Below the pieces are notes generated by a model, which saw nothing but the letters and a program-made list of their open reading frames with translations, made no database searches and was not told the origin of the DNA. 64,000 bases of DNA, taken from Lentilitoribacter sp. Alg239-R112. Its GTDB lineage: Bacteria > Pseudomonadota > Alphaproteobacteria > Rhizobiales > Rhizobiaceae. Below are positions 27,989-37,810 of this stretch, piece by piece; the first letter of the stretch is position 1, and the number at the start of each line of letters is the position of its first letter. The position numbers and the translations under genes were made by a program. Where the stretch lies: positions 249,402 through 313,401 of the forward strand of contig NZ_LS999834.1 in NCBI RefSeq assembly GCF_900537175.1, in the 5' to 3' direction.

Positions 27989-29296
27989 CTACGTTTCATT
28001 TCGCCGCTTGTTCCAAAAATCAAGCCGCTTACGTATGTCTCTTTCAAATCCACGTTCTGGTGGATCATAATAAACCTGACGGCCTAAATTATCCGGGAAA
28101 AAATCTTGAGCTGCAAAAGCATCTGGCGCATCATGGTCATATTGATACCCATCCGAATACCCTTCATCCTTCATCAGTTTAGTAGGTGCATTTAAAATAT
28201 GTTTCGGTGGCATCAGTGAGCCATGTTGTTTAGCATCGCGCATTGCAGCTTTATAGGCCACATAGACAGCGTTGGATTTGGGCGCGGTTGCTAAATAAAC
28301 ACAGGCCTGCGCCAACGCCAGCTCGCCTTCTGGTGAGCCAAGATAATCATACGCATCTTTGGCAGCATTTGCGATTAGAAGCGCTTGTGGGTCGGCAAGG
28401 CCTATATCTTCTGATGCCATGCGAACAAGGCGCCGACCCAAATATAGTGGATCTTCACCTGCATCAAACATGCGCGTTAGATAGTATAGTGCTGCATCTG
28501 GGTCCGAGCCACGAACCGCTTTATGCAGGGCCGAGATGAGATTATAGTGTCCATCTTGGCTTTTATCATAAACAGGTGCACGACGCTGCACGATCTCTGC
28601 TAATCCTTCAGCGTCAAAAACCTCATCTTCGCGAGCAGCCCGCCAAACTTCTTCAGAAAGCGTGAGGACCGCACGCCCATCACCATCGGCCATTCGAATA
28701 AGACTTGCGCGACCTTCATCATCAAGTGGAAGCTTCTTTCCCTCGACGTCTTCCGCCCGCTTAATAAGTGCGGCAACACTATCATCATTATGAGATTTAA
28801 AACTCAGCACTCTAGCACGCGATAAAAGCGCAGCATTTAATTCAAAAGACGGGTTTTCTGTCGTAGCACCGACGAGAATAACTGTTCCATCTTCCATAAC
28901 AGGCAGAAAACTATCCTGTTGAGCGCGATTAAAGCGATGAATTTCATCTACAAATAATAATGTTTGCTTCCCCGACTGGCGGTGAGCGCGCGCCAACTCA
29001 AACACTTTCTTTAACTCACCGACACCGGAGAAAATAGCTGATATCTGCACAAATGCATAATCACCAAAACCAGCCAGCAACCGAGCGACCGTTGTTTTAC
29101 CTGTACCTGGCGGCCCCCAAAATATCATTGAACCCAGGACTCCGGTTTCAATCATCCGTGTAAGCGCACCATCTGGACCCGTAAGGTGTTCCTGCCCGGA
29201 GACTTGAGACAAATCCCCCGGTCGCAAACGATCTGCCAACGGTCGAGACACATCATCGGTCTGTTTACTATCGTTTGAACCGAATAGATCTGCCAT
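27989..29296 (-). CDS. rarA: Replication-associated recombination protein A (RarA/MgsA)
   Basis: An AAA+ ATPase of 435 residues related to the clamp-loader family and acting at stalled replication forks. Features are PLADRLRPGDLSQVSGQEHL, Walker A GPPGTGKTT, Walker B LLFVDEIHRFNRAQQDSFLP, sensor 1 ATTENPSFELNAALLSR, and the C-terminal KSNAVYVAYKAAMRDA with YKYPHD-like YQYDHDAPD. The start ATG is one base beyond the stop of the upstream degP-like gene, so they are probably one transcript. Confidence 0.95.
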   Translation of the reverse strand: MADLFGSNDSKQTDDVSRPLADRLRPGDLSQVSGQEHLTGPDGALTRMIETGVLGSMIFWGPPGTGKTTVARLLAGFGDYAFVQISAIFSGVGELKKVFELARAHRQSGKQTLLFVDEIHRFNRAQQDSFLPVMEDGTVILVGATTENPSFELNAALLSRARVLSFKSHNDDSVAALIKRAEDVEGKKLPLDDEGRASLIRMADGDGRAVLTLSEEVWRAAREDEVFDAEGLAEIVQRRAPVYDKSQDGHYNLISALHKAVRGSDPDAALYYLTRMFDAGEDPLYLGRRLVRMASEDIGLADPQALLIANAAKDAYDYLGSPEGELALAQACVYLATAPKSNAVYVAYKAAMRDAKQHGSLMPPKHILNAPTKLMKDEGYSDGYQYDHDAPDAFAAQDFFPDNLGRQVYYDPPERGFERDIRKRLDFWNKRRNET

Positions 29297-30727
29297 TTAT
29301 CGGAGGACCTGGCGTATGCGCTGGCCATTGCGTATGATCTCTAACCGCCAAAAGCTTGCACCAGCCGATAAAATTTCTTCCAATTGTGCAACACTCTCCA
29401 ATTCCCGATTAGATACAGACGTAATAATGTCGCCCGCCCTAAATCCATAACGCCCCGCAAGAGCACCACGTTCAATTTTCAAAATGGCGATACCTTTAAT
29501 ATTACTGGGAATCTTCATCTCATTTGCAAGAAACGGGGTCAACAATGCCACTTCAGCTCCAGCAAATGGATTATTGCCTTCTAAAATAGAAGTATTAAAC
29601 ACACCTCCTGCCGGCGGAGCCTCAAGTTTTATTTTCAAACCCTTGTTTTCACCCCTGGTGCGAATACTTAGTTCGATAATATCGCCGACCAATGATGTGG
29701 ATAGCCGATAACCAAGAGCATCTGGGTGCTCAACCGCTTGCCCATTAAAGCCAAACACTAAATCTCCCACCTTTAGCCCTGCCCGCTCGGCTGGTCCGTC
29801 CGGCACAATCGCGGTTACAAGCGCACCCTTGGCAACATTCAGTCCAAGCGCTTCGGCAATGTCAGACGTTATGGGATCAAAGCTTGCACCAATGAACGGC
29901 CGTACAAATTTATCATTCCCGCCAATTGCAGCCGTCGTGACAGCTCGAACCATATTAGCAGGGATTGCAAAACCAATTCCATTAGACCCGCCAGAACGTG
30001 AGAATATTGCAGTATTAATGCCGATCAACTTACCATTCATATCAACAAGCGCACCACCCGAATTGCCAGGATTAATGGCTGCATCTGTTTGAATGAAAAA
30101 ACCAAAATCAGAAACACCAACCTGATTACGCGCTAATGCTGAAATGATTCCGCTGGTTACGGTTTGCCCAACACCAAAAGGGTTTCCTATCGCCAGCACA
30201 AGATCACCAACTTCCAATGCATCCGAATCGCCGAATTCCAGCGCGGCAAAACCTCGACCTCCCTCAATCTGCAAGATAGCAAGATCGACGCTTTTATCCT
30301 GTAATAGAATACGACTTGAATATTCACGTCCATCAGAGAATGCGACTTTGATATCATCGGCACTCTGAATTACATGATGGTTAGTAATGACGATACCAGA
30401 ACTATCGATAACAACACCTGAACCAAGCGATGATTGTTTTTCAGTACGATTGGAAAACTTTTGGCCAAAAAACTGCTCAAAGAAAGGATCACCAGCAAAA
30501 GGCGACCTTTGGCGCACCATCCGCTCAGCATAAACATTTACGACAGCATTTGCTGTTTGCTTGACCAATGGTGCAAATGAAAGCTGCATCTCAGCTTGAG
30601 ACGGCGGATTTTTCTTCAAAGACTGCGCATTCGACGCTGACCCAGAAGACAAAAGCTGCGCAATCAGGAGCAGTAATATTGCACAAAATAATATGATGTA
30701 ATTTCGGGGCATTATCATTTTGACCAT
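29297..30727 (-). CDS. DegP/HtrA-like periplasmic serine protease
   Basis: An envelope protease/chaperone with a signal-anchor-like segment (IILFCAILLLLIAQLL), a trypsin-like domain and two PDZ domains. The triad is His in VITNHHVIQSADD, Asp in DKSVDLAILQIE and Ser in INPGNSGGALVD. PDZ1 begins near ALGLNVAKGALV and PDZ2 near NIKGIAILKIERGALAG. The start is uncertain. The frame is open to an ATG at 30814, but I prefer one of the ATGs at 30712-30727, directly before the hydrophobic segment. In rhizobia a DegP gene also sits between rplQ and rarA. Confidence 0.9.
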   Translation of the reverse strand: MVKMIMPRNYIILFCAILLLLIAQLLSSGSASNAQSLKKNPPSQAEMQLSFAPLVKQTANAVVNVYAERMVRQRSPFAGDPFFEQFFGQKFSNRTEKQSSLGSGVVIDSSGIVITNHHVIQSADDIKVAFSDGREYSSRILLQDKSVDLAILQIEGGRGFAALEFGDSDALEVGDLVLAIGNPFGVGQTVTSGIISALARNQVGVSDFGFFIQTDAAINPGNSGGALVDMNGKLIGINTAIFSRSGGSNGIGFAIPANMVRAVTTAAIGGNDKFVRPFIGASFDPITSDIAEALGLNVAKGALVTAIVPDGPAERAGLKVGDLVFGFNGQAVEHPDALGYRLSTSLVGDIIELSIRTRGENKGLKIKLEAPPAGGVFNTSILEGNNPFAGAEVALLTPFLANEMKIPSNIKGIAILKIERGALAGRYGFRAGDIITSVSNRELESVAQLEEILSAGASFWRLEIIRNGQRIRQVLR

Positions 30728-30852
30728 TAATCGAATTCCGTTCATCCATCTATAGATTCTATATGTAATCAAATCCATCACGCAATAAAATGGAATTTTC
30801 ATGGCGTCATCCATATTTCTATGGTTAGACTGCTTTTTACTTAAGGGAAAAC

Positions 30853-31223
30853 ATGAAAACTAAATATAAAATGCTGGTTATTTCAACACTTATGACCGCT
30901 ACATTAACTAACATTTCACATGCTGGCTCATGCGGCTATGAACGCTGTTGGGTGCTGTAGCGATAGGTCCAAACGGTCACGCATGGAGCCACAGCTACTC
31001 ATCAGAAAACGGAGCTATAAATTCAGTTCGCAATAATTGTAACGGGCCATGCTCCACTATAAAGACGTTCTATAATACCTGTGGCTCTATAGCTTCTGCA
31101 CCCAATGGCGCCTGGGGTTGGGCTTGGAATGGAAACATGGAAGCAGCAAAAAGCGAGGCAATGAACTACTGCATGGATAATGGCCGAAATTGTACCCCAA
31201 GAGTTTGGGCCTGCTCCAAATAA
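30853..31223 (+). pseudogene. DUF4189 exported protein, interrupted by a single-base frameshift
   Basis: From the ATG at 30853, after AAGGGA, the frame encodes a signal peptide (MLVISTLMTATLTNISHA) and GSCGYERCWVL, then stops at 30958-30960. The adjoining frame continues WGAVAIGPNGHAWSHSYSS to 31223 and is a typical DUF4189 domain with paired cysteines. One extra G in the GGG run at 30950-30952 would restore YERCWGAVAIGPNG, exactly what the family needs, giving about 123 residues. So the gene has lost one base, or the base is a sequencing error, or the cell frameshifts there. There is no classic slippery heptamer. The repaired product would be a small secreted, disulfide-bonded protein of unknown function. 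Confidence 0.8.
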
Positions 31224-31252
31224 TCTTCCAGAAATAAAATTTCATATCAAAC

Positions 31253-31281
31253 GAAAAAACCGGGTAACATTTGCTACCCGG
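31253..31281 (-). terminator. Terminator of the ribosomal superoperon
   Basis: On the minus strand, 28 bases after rplQ, a perfect 7-bp stem CCGGGTA-GCAAATGT-TACCCGG is followed by TTTTTTCG. It ends the rpsM-rpsK-rpoA-rplQ transcript. Confidence 0.9.
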
Positions 31282-31308
31282 CTTTCAAAATTTTAACGAA
31301 CCAAAAAC

Positions 31309-31740
31309 TTATGCGTTTTCAGTTTCCGCTTCATTTTCTTCAGCAGCAACACGTGCTTTATCGGCGGCGCCTTTAGCTGAAATATCGCGATCTACAAACT
31401 CGACAACAGCCATTGGTGCATTATCGCCGTGACGATAGCCTGCACGCATAATGCGGACGTAACCGCCATTACGAGTTGCGTAACGAGCTGCGATTGTATC
31501 AAACAATTTTTTAACAGCATCTTGATCGCGAGTTATCGCAATTGCACGACGTCGTGAATGTAGATCACCTTTTTTCGCTAAAGTAACAAGTTTTTCGACG
31601 AATGGACGAATTTCCTTGGCTTTAGGTAATGTTGTCGTAATTTGTTCGTGCACGATAAGAGATGCAGCCATGTTGGCAAACATCGCCTTACGGTGACTTG
31701 ATGTTCTATTGAGCTTGCGGCCTGCTATTCCGTGGCGCAT
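31309..31740 (-). CDS. rplQ: 50S ribosomal protein L17
   Basis: 143 residues starting [17 protein letters not shown], the L17 signature, with the [18 protein letters not shown] core. The last 20 residues are an Ala/Glu-rich tail, common in alphaproteobacteria. Last gene of the alpha operon, followed by a strong terminator. Confidence 0.98.
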   Translation of the reverse strand: MRHGIAGRKLNRTSSHRKAMFANMAASLIVHEQITTTLPKAKEIRPFVEKLVTLAKKGDLHSRRRAIAITRDQDAVKKLFDTIAARYATRNGGYVRIMRAGYRHGDNAPMAVVEFVDRDISAKGAADKARVAAEENEAETENA

Positions 31741-31782
31741 GAGCTTTCTCCTTCAAAGCGGTTTTCAATCCGCAAGTTTAAA

Positions 31783-32793
31783 TCAATATTGTTCTTCGTA
31801 ACGTTTCGCTAGATCTTCAATGTTCTCTGGCGGCCATGCTTGAACTTCCATTCCAAGATGCAAGCCCATAGAAGCCAGTACTTCCTTGATCTCATTCAAA
31901 GACTTACGCCCGAAATTTGGTGTACGAAGCATTTCTGCCTCTGTTTTTTGAATAAGGTCGCCGATGTAAACGATGTTATCATTTTTCAAGCAGTTAGCCG
32001 AACGAACTGAAAGTTCCAATTCATCAACCTTCTTAAGAAGAGCCGGATTAAATGCAAGTTCTGCAACTGTATCTTCTTCTTCAGCTTTTTGAGGCTCTTC
32101 GAAGTTTACGAAGACTGAAAGTTGATCTTGAAGAATACGCGCAGCAAATGCAAGAGCATCTTCCGCAGTAACCGAACCATCTGTTTCGATCGTCATAAGC
32201 AACTTATCATAATCGAGAACTTGACCCTCACGAGTATTTTCAACTTTATAAGAAACTTTTTTGACTGGAGAATAGAGACTATCAACTGGAATAAGACCAA
32301 TTGGAGCATCTTCAGCACGGTTAGCAGCAGCAGGTACATAGCCCTTACCGTTTTTAACTGTGAACTCCATGCGAATTTCTGCACCTTCATCAAGCGTACA
32401 AATAGCCAGATCAGGATTTAGAATTTCAATATCGCCGACAGTTTGAATGTCACCTGCAGTCACAACTGCTGGACCCTGTTTGCGAACGACCATACGTTTA
32501 GGCTCATCACCTTCCATACGGATCGCGATTTCCTTAGTATTCAAAACAATGTCAGTAACATCCTCCCGAACACCCGGAATAGAGGAAAACTCATGCAGAA
32601 CGCCATCAATCTGCAAAGCAGTTACAGCCGCACCACGCAGCGATGAAAGAAGAACACGGCGCAATGCATTACCAAGAGTAAGGCCAAAGCCACGCTCCAA
32701 CGGTTCTGCTACAAGTGTCGCTTTCAATTCGCCTGAAACAGCAAATTCTACTTTATTAGGCTTGATAAGTTCTTGCCAATTTTTCTGAATCAT
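31783..32793 (-). CDS. rpoA: RNA polymerase alpha subunit
   Basis: 336 residues from the ATG at 32793, which has AGGAAGG upstream; an earlier GTG or ATG frame start would add 11 odd residues. The N-terminal dimerisation domain shows [20 protein letters not shown]. The C-terminal domain that contacts UP elements and activators runs from about 250 ([20 protein letters not shown], then [18 protein letters not shown]). Between rpsK and rplQ as usual. Confidence 0.98.
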   Translation of the reverse strand: MIQKNWQELIKPNKVEFAVSGELKATLVAEPLERGFGLTLGNALRRVLLSSLRGAAVTALQIDGVLHEFSSIPGVREDVTDIVLNTKEIAIRMEGDEPKRMVVRKQGPAVVTAGDIQTVGDIEILNPDLAICTLDEGAEIRMEFTVKNGKGYVPAAANRAEDAPIGLIPVDSLYSPVKKVSYKVENTREGQVLDYDKLLMTIETDGSVTAEDALAFAARILQDQLSVFVNFEEPQKAEEEDTVAELAFNPALLKKVDELELSVRSANCLKNDNIVYIGDLIQKTEAEMLRTPNFGRKSLNEIKEVLASMGLHLGMEVQAWPPENIEDLAKRYEEQY

Positions 32794-32881
32794 ATTTTTT
32801 AACCTTCCTATTGCTGCACCATCCAATCGTGTCAGCTATGTGAGAAGACGCCCGCCTAAAAAGACGGACAGACAATATTGA

Positions 32882-33271
32882 TTAACCGCGACGCTGTTTG
32901 CGTGGACGACAACCATTGTGCGGAATTGGCGTCACATCACGAATAGACGTGATTGTAAAACCAGCAGCCTGCAAAGCGCGAAGTGCAGATTCACGACCAG
33001 AACCTGGGCCACAAACTTCAACTTCAAGCGACTTCATACCATGATCTTGAGCTTTTTTCGCACAATCTTCAGCCGCAATCTGCGCAGCAAACGGTGTAGA
33101 CTTACGAGAGCCTTTAAACCCGTTAGCACCAGCAGATGACCAGGCAATCGTATTGCCTTGCTGATCAGTGATTGTAATCATTGTGTTGTTAAACGTTGAA
33201 TTTACGTGGGCAACGCCCGTAGCAATATTCTTGCGTTCTTTACGACGAACGCGTGTGGCATCTTTTGCCAT
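32882..33271 (-). CDS. rpsK: 30S ribosomal protein S11
   Basis: 129 residues from [15 protein letters not shown], with [32 protein letters not shown] and the C-terminal [17 protein letters not shown]. The start at 33271, after a ribosome site AGGAAG, is preferred over an upstream in-frame start that would give an unrelated 18-residue extension. Confidence 0.98.
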   Translation of the reverse strand: MAKDATRVRRKERKNIATGVAHVNSTFNNTMITITDQQGNTIAWSSAGANGFKGSRKSTPFAAQIAAEDCAKKAQDHGMKSLEVEVCGPGSGRESALRALQAAGFTITSIRDVTPIPHNGCRPRKQRRG

Positions 33272-33371
33272 CGTGTATCCTTCCTTGATATCAACACCGC
33301 CGTAATTCCAGCGGCTCCACCCCAATCAAAAAGAACCCCATCTCTTAAAGACAGGGTAAACTTGATTGGAA

Positions 33372-33740
33372 TTATTTCTTTTTACCAGCGATTGCTCTTG
33401 CTGGTCCTTTGCGTGTACGCGCGTTTGTACTTGTACGCTGACCGCGAACAGGCAAACCACGACGATGACGCAGGCCGCGATAGCAGCCAAGGTCCATAAG
33501 ACGCTTGATGTTCATAGAAACTTCCCGACGAAGATCACCTTCAACTTGGTAATCCTGATCGATTGCTTCACGAATTTGCAGAACTTCTGCATCTGAAAGC
33601 TCATTTACACGTCGCTCAGCAGGAATACCCACTTTAGTTACGATCTCTTGAGCAAATTTTGGTCCAATCCCATGAATATAACGAAGCGCAATAACAACAC
33701 GCTTGTTTGTGGGAATGTTGACGCCAGCAATACGGGCCAC
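33372..33740 (-). CDS. rpsM: 30S ribosomal protein S13
   Basis: 122 residues: [21 protein letters not shown] at the start (the second half shows the usual helix), [13 protein letters not shown], and the RNA-binding end [24 protein letters not shown]. First gene of the alpha operon, with ribosome site AAGGAGA. It appears to have its own promoter and a leader of about 150 bases. Confidence 0.98.
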   Translation of the reverse strand: MARIAGVNIPTNKRVVIALRYIHGIGPKFAQEIVTKVGIPAERRVNELSDAEVLQIREAIDQDYQVEGDLRREVSMNIKRLMDLGCYRGLRHRRGLPVRGQRTSTNARTRKGPARAIAGKKK

Positions 33741-33764
33741 GTCGTTCTCCTTGTTAACCGATTA

Positions 33765-33870
33765 AAACCGGTGCTTATACTTAGTAGCATTTACGCTACG
33801 TGATTTATAATCCACGACAGACAAAAACGATCAGTACCGCACCTCCTCTTAGGAGAGACGCACCAACCGC
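33765..33870 (-). promoter_or_regulatory. Structured 5' leader of rpsM
   Basis: The 210-base gap between adk and rpsM contains small hairpins read on the minus strand: CTCCT-AAG-AGGAG around 33843-33856, GTAGC-GTAAAT-GCTAC (33784-33799) and ACCG-GTTTTAAT-CGGT just before rpsM. In E. coli the same operon is controlled by S4 binding to the S13 leader. Here the structure differs and any such control is inference. Confidence 0.4.
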
Positions 33871-33892
33871 CAATTTTTCGCGAGTTGAGCGG

Positions 33893-33922
33893 TTATTAGC
33901 GGATGAGTCGGCATTTCGTCAA
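33893..33922 (-). promoter_or_regulatory. Candidate promoter of the rpsM (alpha) operon
   Basis: On the minus strand TTGACG (33922-33917) and TAATAA (33898-33893) lie 18 bases apart, in the gap after adk. This would start transcription about 145 bases before rpsM. Confidence 0.5.
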
Positions 33923-33950
33923 GTCATTATGAGATTAATTTGATGCTAAG

Positions 33951-34601
33951 TTACTTTCCTTCGAACAAAGCGTTAATTTGCGATGTCACATCATCAATGT
34001 CAGCCATACCATCAACAGAACGCAAAAGACGCTTTGCGTAATAGTAACCAACAAGAGGCGCTGTTTCTTTATAGTATGTTTGAAGACGATCAACCACTGT
34101 TTCAGCGCGATCATCCGGGCGTCGCTTAAATTCAGTTCCGCCACATTTATCACATACACCATCTTTCTCTGGTTTAAGATTTTGGTCGTGATAGCCTGCA
34201 CCACAATTGCTACAAGTATAGCGGCCGGAAATACGTTCAACAAGCACACTATCATCAACTGCAAGTTCAACAACAGCGTCTAAAGACATAGATTTAGACG
34301 CGAGCAATGCTTCTGTTGCATCGGCTTGTCTTAATGTTCGCGGATAGCCATCCAAAATAAAGCCATTTTTACAATCTTCATTTTCAATACGCTCAGAAAT
34401 AATGGCGTTCACGATATCATCAGATACGAGCCCGCCTGCATCCATGATTTCCTTAGCACGCTTACCCCATTCGGTACCCTCAGCAACCGCTGCACGCAAC
34501 ATATCACCAGTAGACAGTTGGGGTATACCATATCTATCAACTAAACGCTGAGCTTGCGTACCTTTACCCGCACCTGGTGGTCCTAACAGAATTAATCTCA
34601 T
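33951..34601 (-). CDS. adk: Adenylate kinase
   Basis: Interconverts AMP, ADP and ATP. 216 residues of the long-lid type. MRLILLGPPGAGKGTQAQRL holds the P-loop, LDGYPRTLRQAD and RPDDRAETVVDRL are family motifs. The lid carries four cysteines, CSNC and CDKC, a structural zinc site not found in E. coli adk but common in many bacteria. Its start overlaps the secY stop by four bases. Confidence 0.98.
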   Translation of the reverse strand: MRLILLGPPGAGKGTQAQRLVDRYGIPQLSTGDMLRAAVAEGTEWGKRAKEIMDAGGLVSDDIVNAIISERIENEDCKNGFILDGYPRTLRQADATEALLASKSMSLDAVVELAVDDSVLVERISGRYTCSNCGAGYHDQNLKPEKDGVCDKCGGTEFKRRPDDRAETVVDRLQTYYKETAPLVGYYYAKRLLRSVDGMADIDDVTSQINALFEGK

Positions 34602-35938
34602 CTACGCTTCTTCCCTCCGCGAAGTTTTGATTTCTTAATCAAGCCTTCGTATTGCTGAGCAAACAAGTGCCCTTGCACTTGCGCCACAGTATCGAGCGTC
34701 ACACTAACAACAATCAGAAGCGACGTTCCCCCTAGATAAAATGGTACACCAGTTCTTGCGATCAAAAACTCTGGCAATAGACATACAAAAATAAGATATA
34801 TGGCACCAACTACTGTAATTCTTGTCAAAACACGGTCAATATATTCAGCTGTACGATCGCCAGGGCGAATACCTGGAATATAGCCACCATGGCTCTTCAA
34901 GTTATCCGCTGTTTCTTTAGGATTGAATACGATCGCTGTGTAAAAGAACGCAAAGAAGCCAATCAAGAGTGCATAAAACACCATATAAGCAGGTTGCCCG
35001 TGACCAAGAGACGCTAAGATAGCTGTCGCCCAATCTGGTAGCGATGACGTGTCTGAAAAACCAGCCAAAGTTGCGGGTAGAAGCAACAAAGACGAGCCAA
35101 AAATTGCTGGGATAACGCCTGCTGTGTTCAACTTAAGTGGCAGGTGTGAACTATCACCTTGGAACATTTTAGTGCCAACTTGACGCTTCGGATATTGGAT
35201 CAACAATTTACGTTGCGCGCGTTCAACAAACACAATCAAAGCAATCAAAGCAACAGCCAAAACAAGTACTGCTATGATGATGAACGTTGAAATAGATCCG
35301 GTACGACCTAACTCCAGTGTTCCCACAATGGCAGAAGGTAGTGCCGCAACAATGCCAGCAAAAATGATCAATGAAATACCATTACCGATACCACGCGCTG
35401 TTACCTGCTCACCCAACCACATGAGGAACATCGTGCCACCAACCAGCGTGATAATAGTAGATATTTTAAAGAACAAACCAGGGTCTGTCACAACCCCTGC
35501 TCCGGCCTCAAGTCCAACAGAGATCCCATAAGCCTGCATTGTCGCAAGAATGACAGTACCATAACGTGTGTATTGGTTAATAACCTTGCGCCCCTGTTCG
35601 CCATCTTTCTTGAGCTGTTCAAGAGATGGGACAACAGATGTCATCAACTGCATAATAATGGAAGATGAAATGTAAGGCATTATGCCAAGAGCGAAAAGCG
35701 CCATGCGCTCCGCTGCACCACCCACAAACATATTAAACAAACCAAGCACACCTTGGCTTTGTCTTTCAAAAGCCTGCGCAAAAGCTGCAGGGTCAACACC
35801 TGGGATTGGAACATAAGTACCAAGGCGATAAACCAAAAGCGCCGCCAGTGTAAACCAGATGCGCTTTTTAAGGTCTTCTGCTTTTGAAAATGCAGAAAAG
35901 TTCAAATTAGATGCGAGCTGTTCGGCTGCCGATGCCAT
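34598..35938 (-). CDS. secY: Protein translocase subunit SecY
   Basis: The 446-residue channel subunit of the Sec translocase, with about ten hydrophobic segments. The plug-region and first helix read RIWFTLAALLVYRLGTYVPIPG; GNGISLIIFAGI, YPKRQVGTKMFQG and GIRPGDRTAEYIDRVLTRIT are conserved cytosolic and membrane segments. A spacer of 168 bases separates it from rplO and carries two inverted repeats. Confidence 0.98.
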   Translation of the reverse strand: MASAAEQLASNLNFSAFSKAEDLKKRIWFTLAALLVYRLGTYVPIPGVDPAAFAQAFERQSQGVLGLFNMFVGGAAERMALFALGIMPYISSSIIMQLMTSVVPSLEQLKKDGEQGRKVINQYTRYGTVILATMQAYGISVGLEAGAGVVTDPGLFFKISTIITLVGGTMFLMWLGEQVTARGIGNGISLIIFAGIVAALPSAIVGTLELGRTGSISTFIIIAVLVLAVALIALIVFVERAQRKLLIQYPKRQVGTKMFQGDSSHLPLKLNTAGVIPAIFGSSLLLLPATLAGFSDTSSLPDWATAILASLGHGQPAYMVFYALLIGFFAFFYTAIVFNPKETADNLKSHGGYIPGIRPGDRTAEYIDRVLTRITVVGAIYLIFVCLLPEFLIARTGVPFYLGGTSLLIVVSVTLDTVAQVQGHLFAQQYEGLIKKSKLRGGKKRR

Positions 35939-35962
35939 GCCATTCTCCGCGAATTGTTCTGG

Positions 35963-36096
35963 TCAGGAATATTCCTGATGTGAGAGACATTTGGATCGCA
36001 GTAATTTATCGAGAAATCAAGCCGCAAACTGCCTCGTGTGGAAACATAGTTCCCAATATGGGGAAACCGCGCGTCGATTTAAAGATCAACGCGCGG
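35963..36096 (-). promoter_or_regulatory. Inverted repeats between rplO and secY
   Basis: The 168-base spacer holds a perfect 16-base palindrome TCAGGAATATTCCTGA (35963-35978). It also holds a strong GC stem, CCGCGCGT/ACGCGCGG at 36067-36096, whose loop can pair a further GAT/ATC. On the minus strand the stem is followed by GTTTCCCC, not a good T-run, so it is more likely an mRNA processing or attenuation element than a full terminator. It may set secY-adk output apart from the ribosomal genes; this is inference. Confidence 0.45.
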
Positions 36097-36106
36097 AATA
36101 TTATTA

Positions 36107-36586
36107 CTATTCGCTCGCTTCTTTTGCAGGCGAAAGAACCGTGATCGAGCTACCAGCTTTTTCAAGCTTTGCGATTGCTGATTTAGATGCGCCAGCAACT
36201 TCAAGCTTCAACTTAGCCTTAATTTCACCATCTGCTAAGACACGAACACCATCTTTAATCTTAGAGATAACGCCAGCAGCTTTAAGAGCAGCTGCATCAA
36301 CCGTTGCCTTAGGATCAAGTTTCTTAGCGTCAACAGCTTCCTGCAAACGACCTAGTGATACAACATTATAATCCGTCGGGAACGGAACGTTGAAACCACG
36401 TTTAGGCAAACGACGGTAGATAGGCATTTGACCGCCCTCAAAACCTTTGATTGAAACACCAGAACGAGACTTCTGACCTTTCACACCACGACCACCTGTT
36501 TTACCAGTACCAGATCCAATACCACGACCTACGCGTTTGCGTGCTTGGCTTGAACCTTCATTGTTACGAATTTCATTCAGTTTCAT
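36107..36586 (-). CDS. rplO: 50S ribosomal protein L15
   Basis: 159 residues: [40 protein letters not shown] and [18 protein letters not shown], all L15 marks. Ribosome site GGGAG before the start. Part of the spc operon. Confidence 0.98.
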   Translation of the reverse strand: MKLNEIRNNEGSSQARKRVGRGIGSGTGKTGGRGVKGQKSRSGVSIKGFEGGQMPIYRRLPKRGFNVPFPTDYNVVSLGRLQEAVDAKKLDPKATVDAAALKAAGVISKIKDGVRVLADGEIKAKLKLEVAGASKSAIAKLEKAGSSITVLSPAKEASE

Positions 36587-36600
36587 GAATACTCTCCCGC

Positions 36601-36801
36601 CTAGTTCTCTTCGACGATACGAACCATGTGGCTAACGCGAGCAATCATGCCACGTACAGCTGGTGTATCTTCGAGTGTTGAACGACGATGCATCTTATTC
36701 AGGCCAAGACCAACAAGTGTCTGGCGCTGAACGTTAGGACGACGAAGTGGGCTACCAGTCTGCTCAATAGTAACAGTTTTGCCCTTTTTTGTATCAGCCA
36801 T
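36601..36801 (-). CDS. rpmD: 50S ribosomal protein L30
   Basis: 66 residues with [27 protein letters not shown] split over the usual L30 core, and [23 protein letters not shown] at the end. Between rplO and rpsE as in most spc operons. Confidence 0.96.
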   Translation of the reverse strand: MADTKKGKTVTIEQTGSPLRRPNVQRQTLVGLGLNKMHRRSTLEDTPAVRGMIARVSHMVRIVEEN

Positions 36802-36831
36802 AATAAGGCCTCCTATCGATCGGCGCTAAGC

Positions 36832-37392
36832 CTATTGATCTTCTACACCCGCAGCAGTGCGGCGAGCTTGAAGCGTTGAATATTTAATACCACGTTGCGC
36901 TGCGATATCTTTCGGGTGCATTTGGTGCTTAAGAGCATCAAAAGTAGCACGAACCATGTTATATGGGTTCGAAGAACCTGTTGATTTCGCAACAACGTCT
37001 TGCATACCAAGTGTTTCAAAAACCGCACGCATTGGGCCACCAGCAATGATACCAGTACCAGGTTTAGCAGCACGCAAAAGCACTTTACCAGCACCATGAC
37101 GACCACGAACATCGTGGTGCAAAGTACGGCCAGAGCGCAATGGCACAAAAATCATTTCGCGCTTTGCAGCATCTGTTGCTTTACGAATTGCTTCAGGCAC
37201 TTCACGTGCTTTACCGTGACCAAAGCCAACGCGGCCTTTCTCATCACCAACAACAACCAAAGCTGCAAAACCGAAACGACGGCCACCTTTGACCACTTTT
37301 GCAACTCGGTTAATATGAACGAGCTTATCAACGAATTCGCTCTGTTCCTCTTCTTTTCTGCCGCCTTTTCCGCGACGATCGTCTCTTGCCAT
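36832..37392 (-). CDS. rpsE: 30S ribosomal protein S5
   Basis: 186 residues with an extra charged N-terminus ([17 protein letters not shown]), common in alphaproteobacteria. The double-stranded RNA-binding fold ([20 protein letters not shown]) and [18 protein letters not shown] follow. Confidence 0.98.
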   Translation of the reverse strand: MARDDRRGKGGRKEEEQSEFVDKLVHINRVAKVVKGGRRFGFAALVVVGDEKGRVGFGHGKAREVPEAIRKATDAAKREMIFVPLRSGRTLHHDVRGRHGAGKVLLRAAKPGTGIIAGGPMRAVFETLGMQDVVAKSTGSSNPYNMVRATFDALKHQMHPKDIAAQRGIKYSTLQARRTAAGVEDQ

Positions 37393-37435
37393 TGTCCTTG
37401 TCCTTATTTTTTTCCGGTTTCAATCGGCAGATTGA

Positions 37436-37798
37436 TTAGAATTTAAGTCCGCCCTCACGAGCAGCCTCTGCAAGTGCTTTTACACGCCCATGGTACAAGA
37501 ACGCACCACGATCAAAAACAACATCTTTGATGCCGGCTTTATCAGCACGTTCAGCAATAAGTTTACCCACTGCACTTGCAGCAGATGTGTCGGCACCTGT
37601 CTTCAAAGATTTACGCAGATCAGTATCTAATGTTGATGCTGCTGCAAGTGTAGTACCTGCAGTATCATCAATAATCTGAACGTAAATGTTCTTTGAAGAG
37701 CGATGTACTGACAAACGCGGACGACCATTTGCGACCGCTTTGACTTTACGACGAACACGTGCACTACGACGCGCGATGTCTTTTTTAATGCTAGCCAT
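37436..37798 (-). CDS. rplR: 50S ribosomal protein L18
   Basis: 120 residues: [36 protein letters not shown] and [23 protein letters not shown] are the 5S rRNA-binding L18 motifs. Confidence 0.98.
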   Translation of the reverse strand: MASIKKDIARRSARVRRKVKAVANGRPRLSVHRSSKNIYVQIIDDTAGTTLAAASTLDTDLRKSLKTGADTSAASAVGKLIAERADKAGIKDVVFDRGAFLYHGRVKALAEAAREGGLKF

Positions 37799-37810
37799 TT
37801 CGCCTCTTCC

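Noticed and set aside
30853..30960. Programmed -1 frameshift in the DUF4189 gene as the preferred explanation
   Set aside because: No slippery heptamer of the X-XXY-YYZ type and no obvious downstream pseudoknot; a lost or missed G is simpler.
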